Below, piece by piece: positions 30,584 to 32,131 of a stretch of 32,131 nt of DNA (position 1 is its first letter; each line of letters starts with the position of its first letter). The position numbers and the translations under genes were made by a program. This stretch comes from JBGOUV01 sp041477815. GTDB lineage: Bacteria; Acidobacteriota; Terriglobia; Bryobacterales; JACQDG01. Location of the stretch: assembly GCA_041477815.1 (NCBI GenBank), contig JBGOUV010000020.1, positions 1-32,131 on the forward strand, written 5' to 3'. The notes below the pieces were generated by a model. It was not told the DNA's origin. It saw only the letters and a list, made by a program, of their open reading frames with translations, and did no database searches.

Positions 30584-32131
<1,548 letters not shown>

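Overview
The window looks like chromosomal DNA of a high-GC acidobacterium of the Solibacteres/Bryobacterales group. The strongest sign is a TIGR03437-type domain (the 'Solibacter C-terminal' domain) inside the 1636-residue protein at 9676-14586. Supporting signs are an Oar-type TonB-dependent receptor with a carboxypeptidase-like N-terminal domain, a planctomycete-type cytochrome c/DUF1549/DUF1553 protein paired with a DUF1501 protein, two DUF1080 proteins, and an acidobacterial PQQ-type beta-propeller protein. No rRNA, tRNA, CRISPR array, intact insertion sequence or prophage is visible. Most genes encode exported or membrane proteins. The only clearly cytoplasmic pathway genes are panB and panC.

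Layout. (1) 1-6229: the 3' end of a plus-strand gene runs tail-to-tail into a minus-strand operon of PSCyt1-DUF1549-DUF1553 protein, Tat-exported DUF1501 protein and exported alpha/beta hydrolase. (2) 6230-9675: a scrambled accessory stretch with a 16-bp tandem duplication, a DUF6788 remnant, a headless PPC/DUF296 gene and a siderophore-type TonB receptor, with near-identical direct repeats on either side of the receptor. (3) 9676-16352: a minus-strand operon of a membrane-anchored FkbM methyltransferase, an Lgt-family protein and, coupled by an ATGA overlap, a giant secreted protein (SBBP propeller, Pro linker, TIGR03437, two Ig-like domains, VWA). (4) 16453-24928: two divergent operons. Leftward: DUF1080 protein, diheme cytochrome c, quinoprotein-like propeller. 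Rightward: panB, panC, GMC oxidoreductase, gluconate-2-dehydrogenase-subunit-3-like protein, exported triple-RidA protein. A kinase-gene remnant lies in the shared promoter region. (5) 24936-25013: a long hairpin between convergent genes. (6) 25019-32131: minus-strand Oar-type receptor, DUF1080 protein coupled to a Tat-exported DegT aminotransferase, a multi-hairpin spacer, and the 3' part of a membrane pyrophosphatase gene.

How the genes may work together. The GMC subunit, its Tat-signal small subunit, a diheme cytochrome c and a DUF1080 (3-keto-disaccharide hydrolase) protein are the parts expected of a periplasmic 3-keto-glycoside pathway: oxidation of a sugar at C3, electron transfer to cytochrome c, then cleavage of the 3-keto product. 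The second DUF1080 gene next to an exported PLP aminotransferase may be a variation on this theme. These links are inferred from gene families and gene order. The two TonB receptors would handle uptake across the outer membrane. Four gene junctions share a 4-base stop/start overlap, so tight translational coupling is a local habit.
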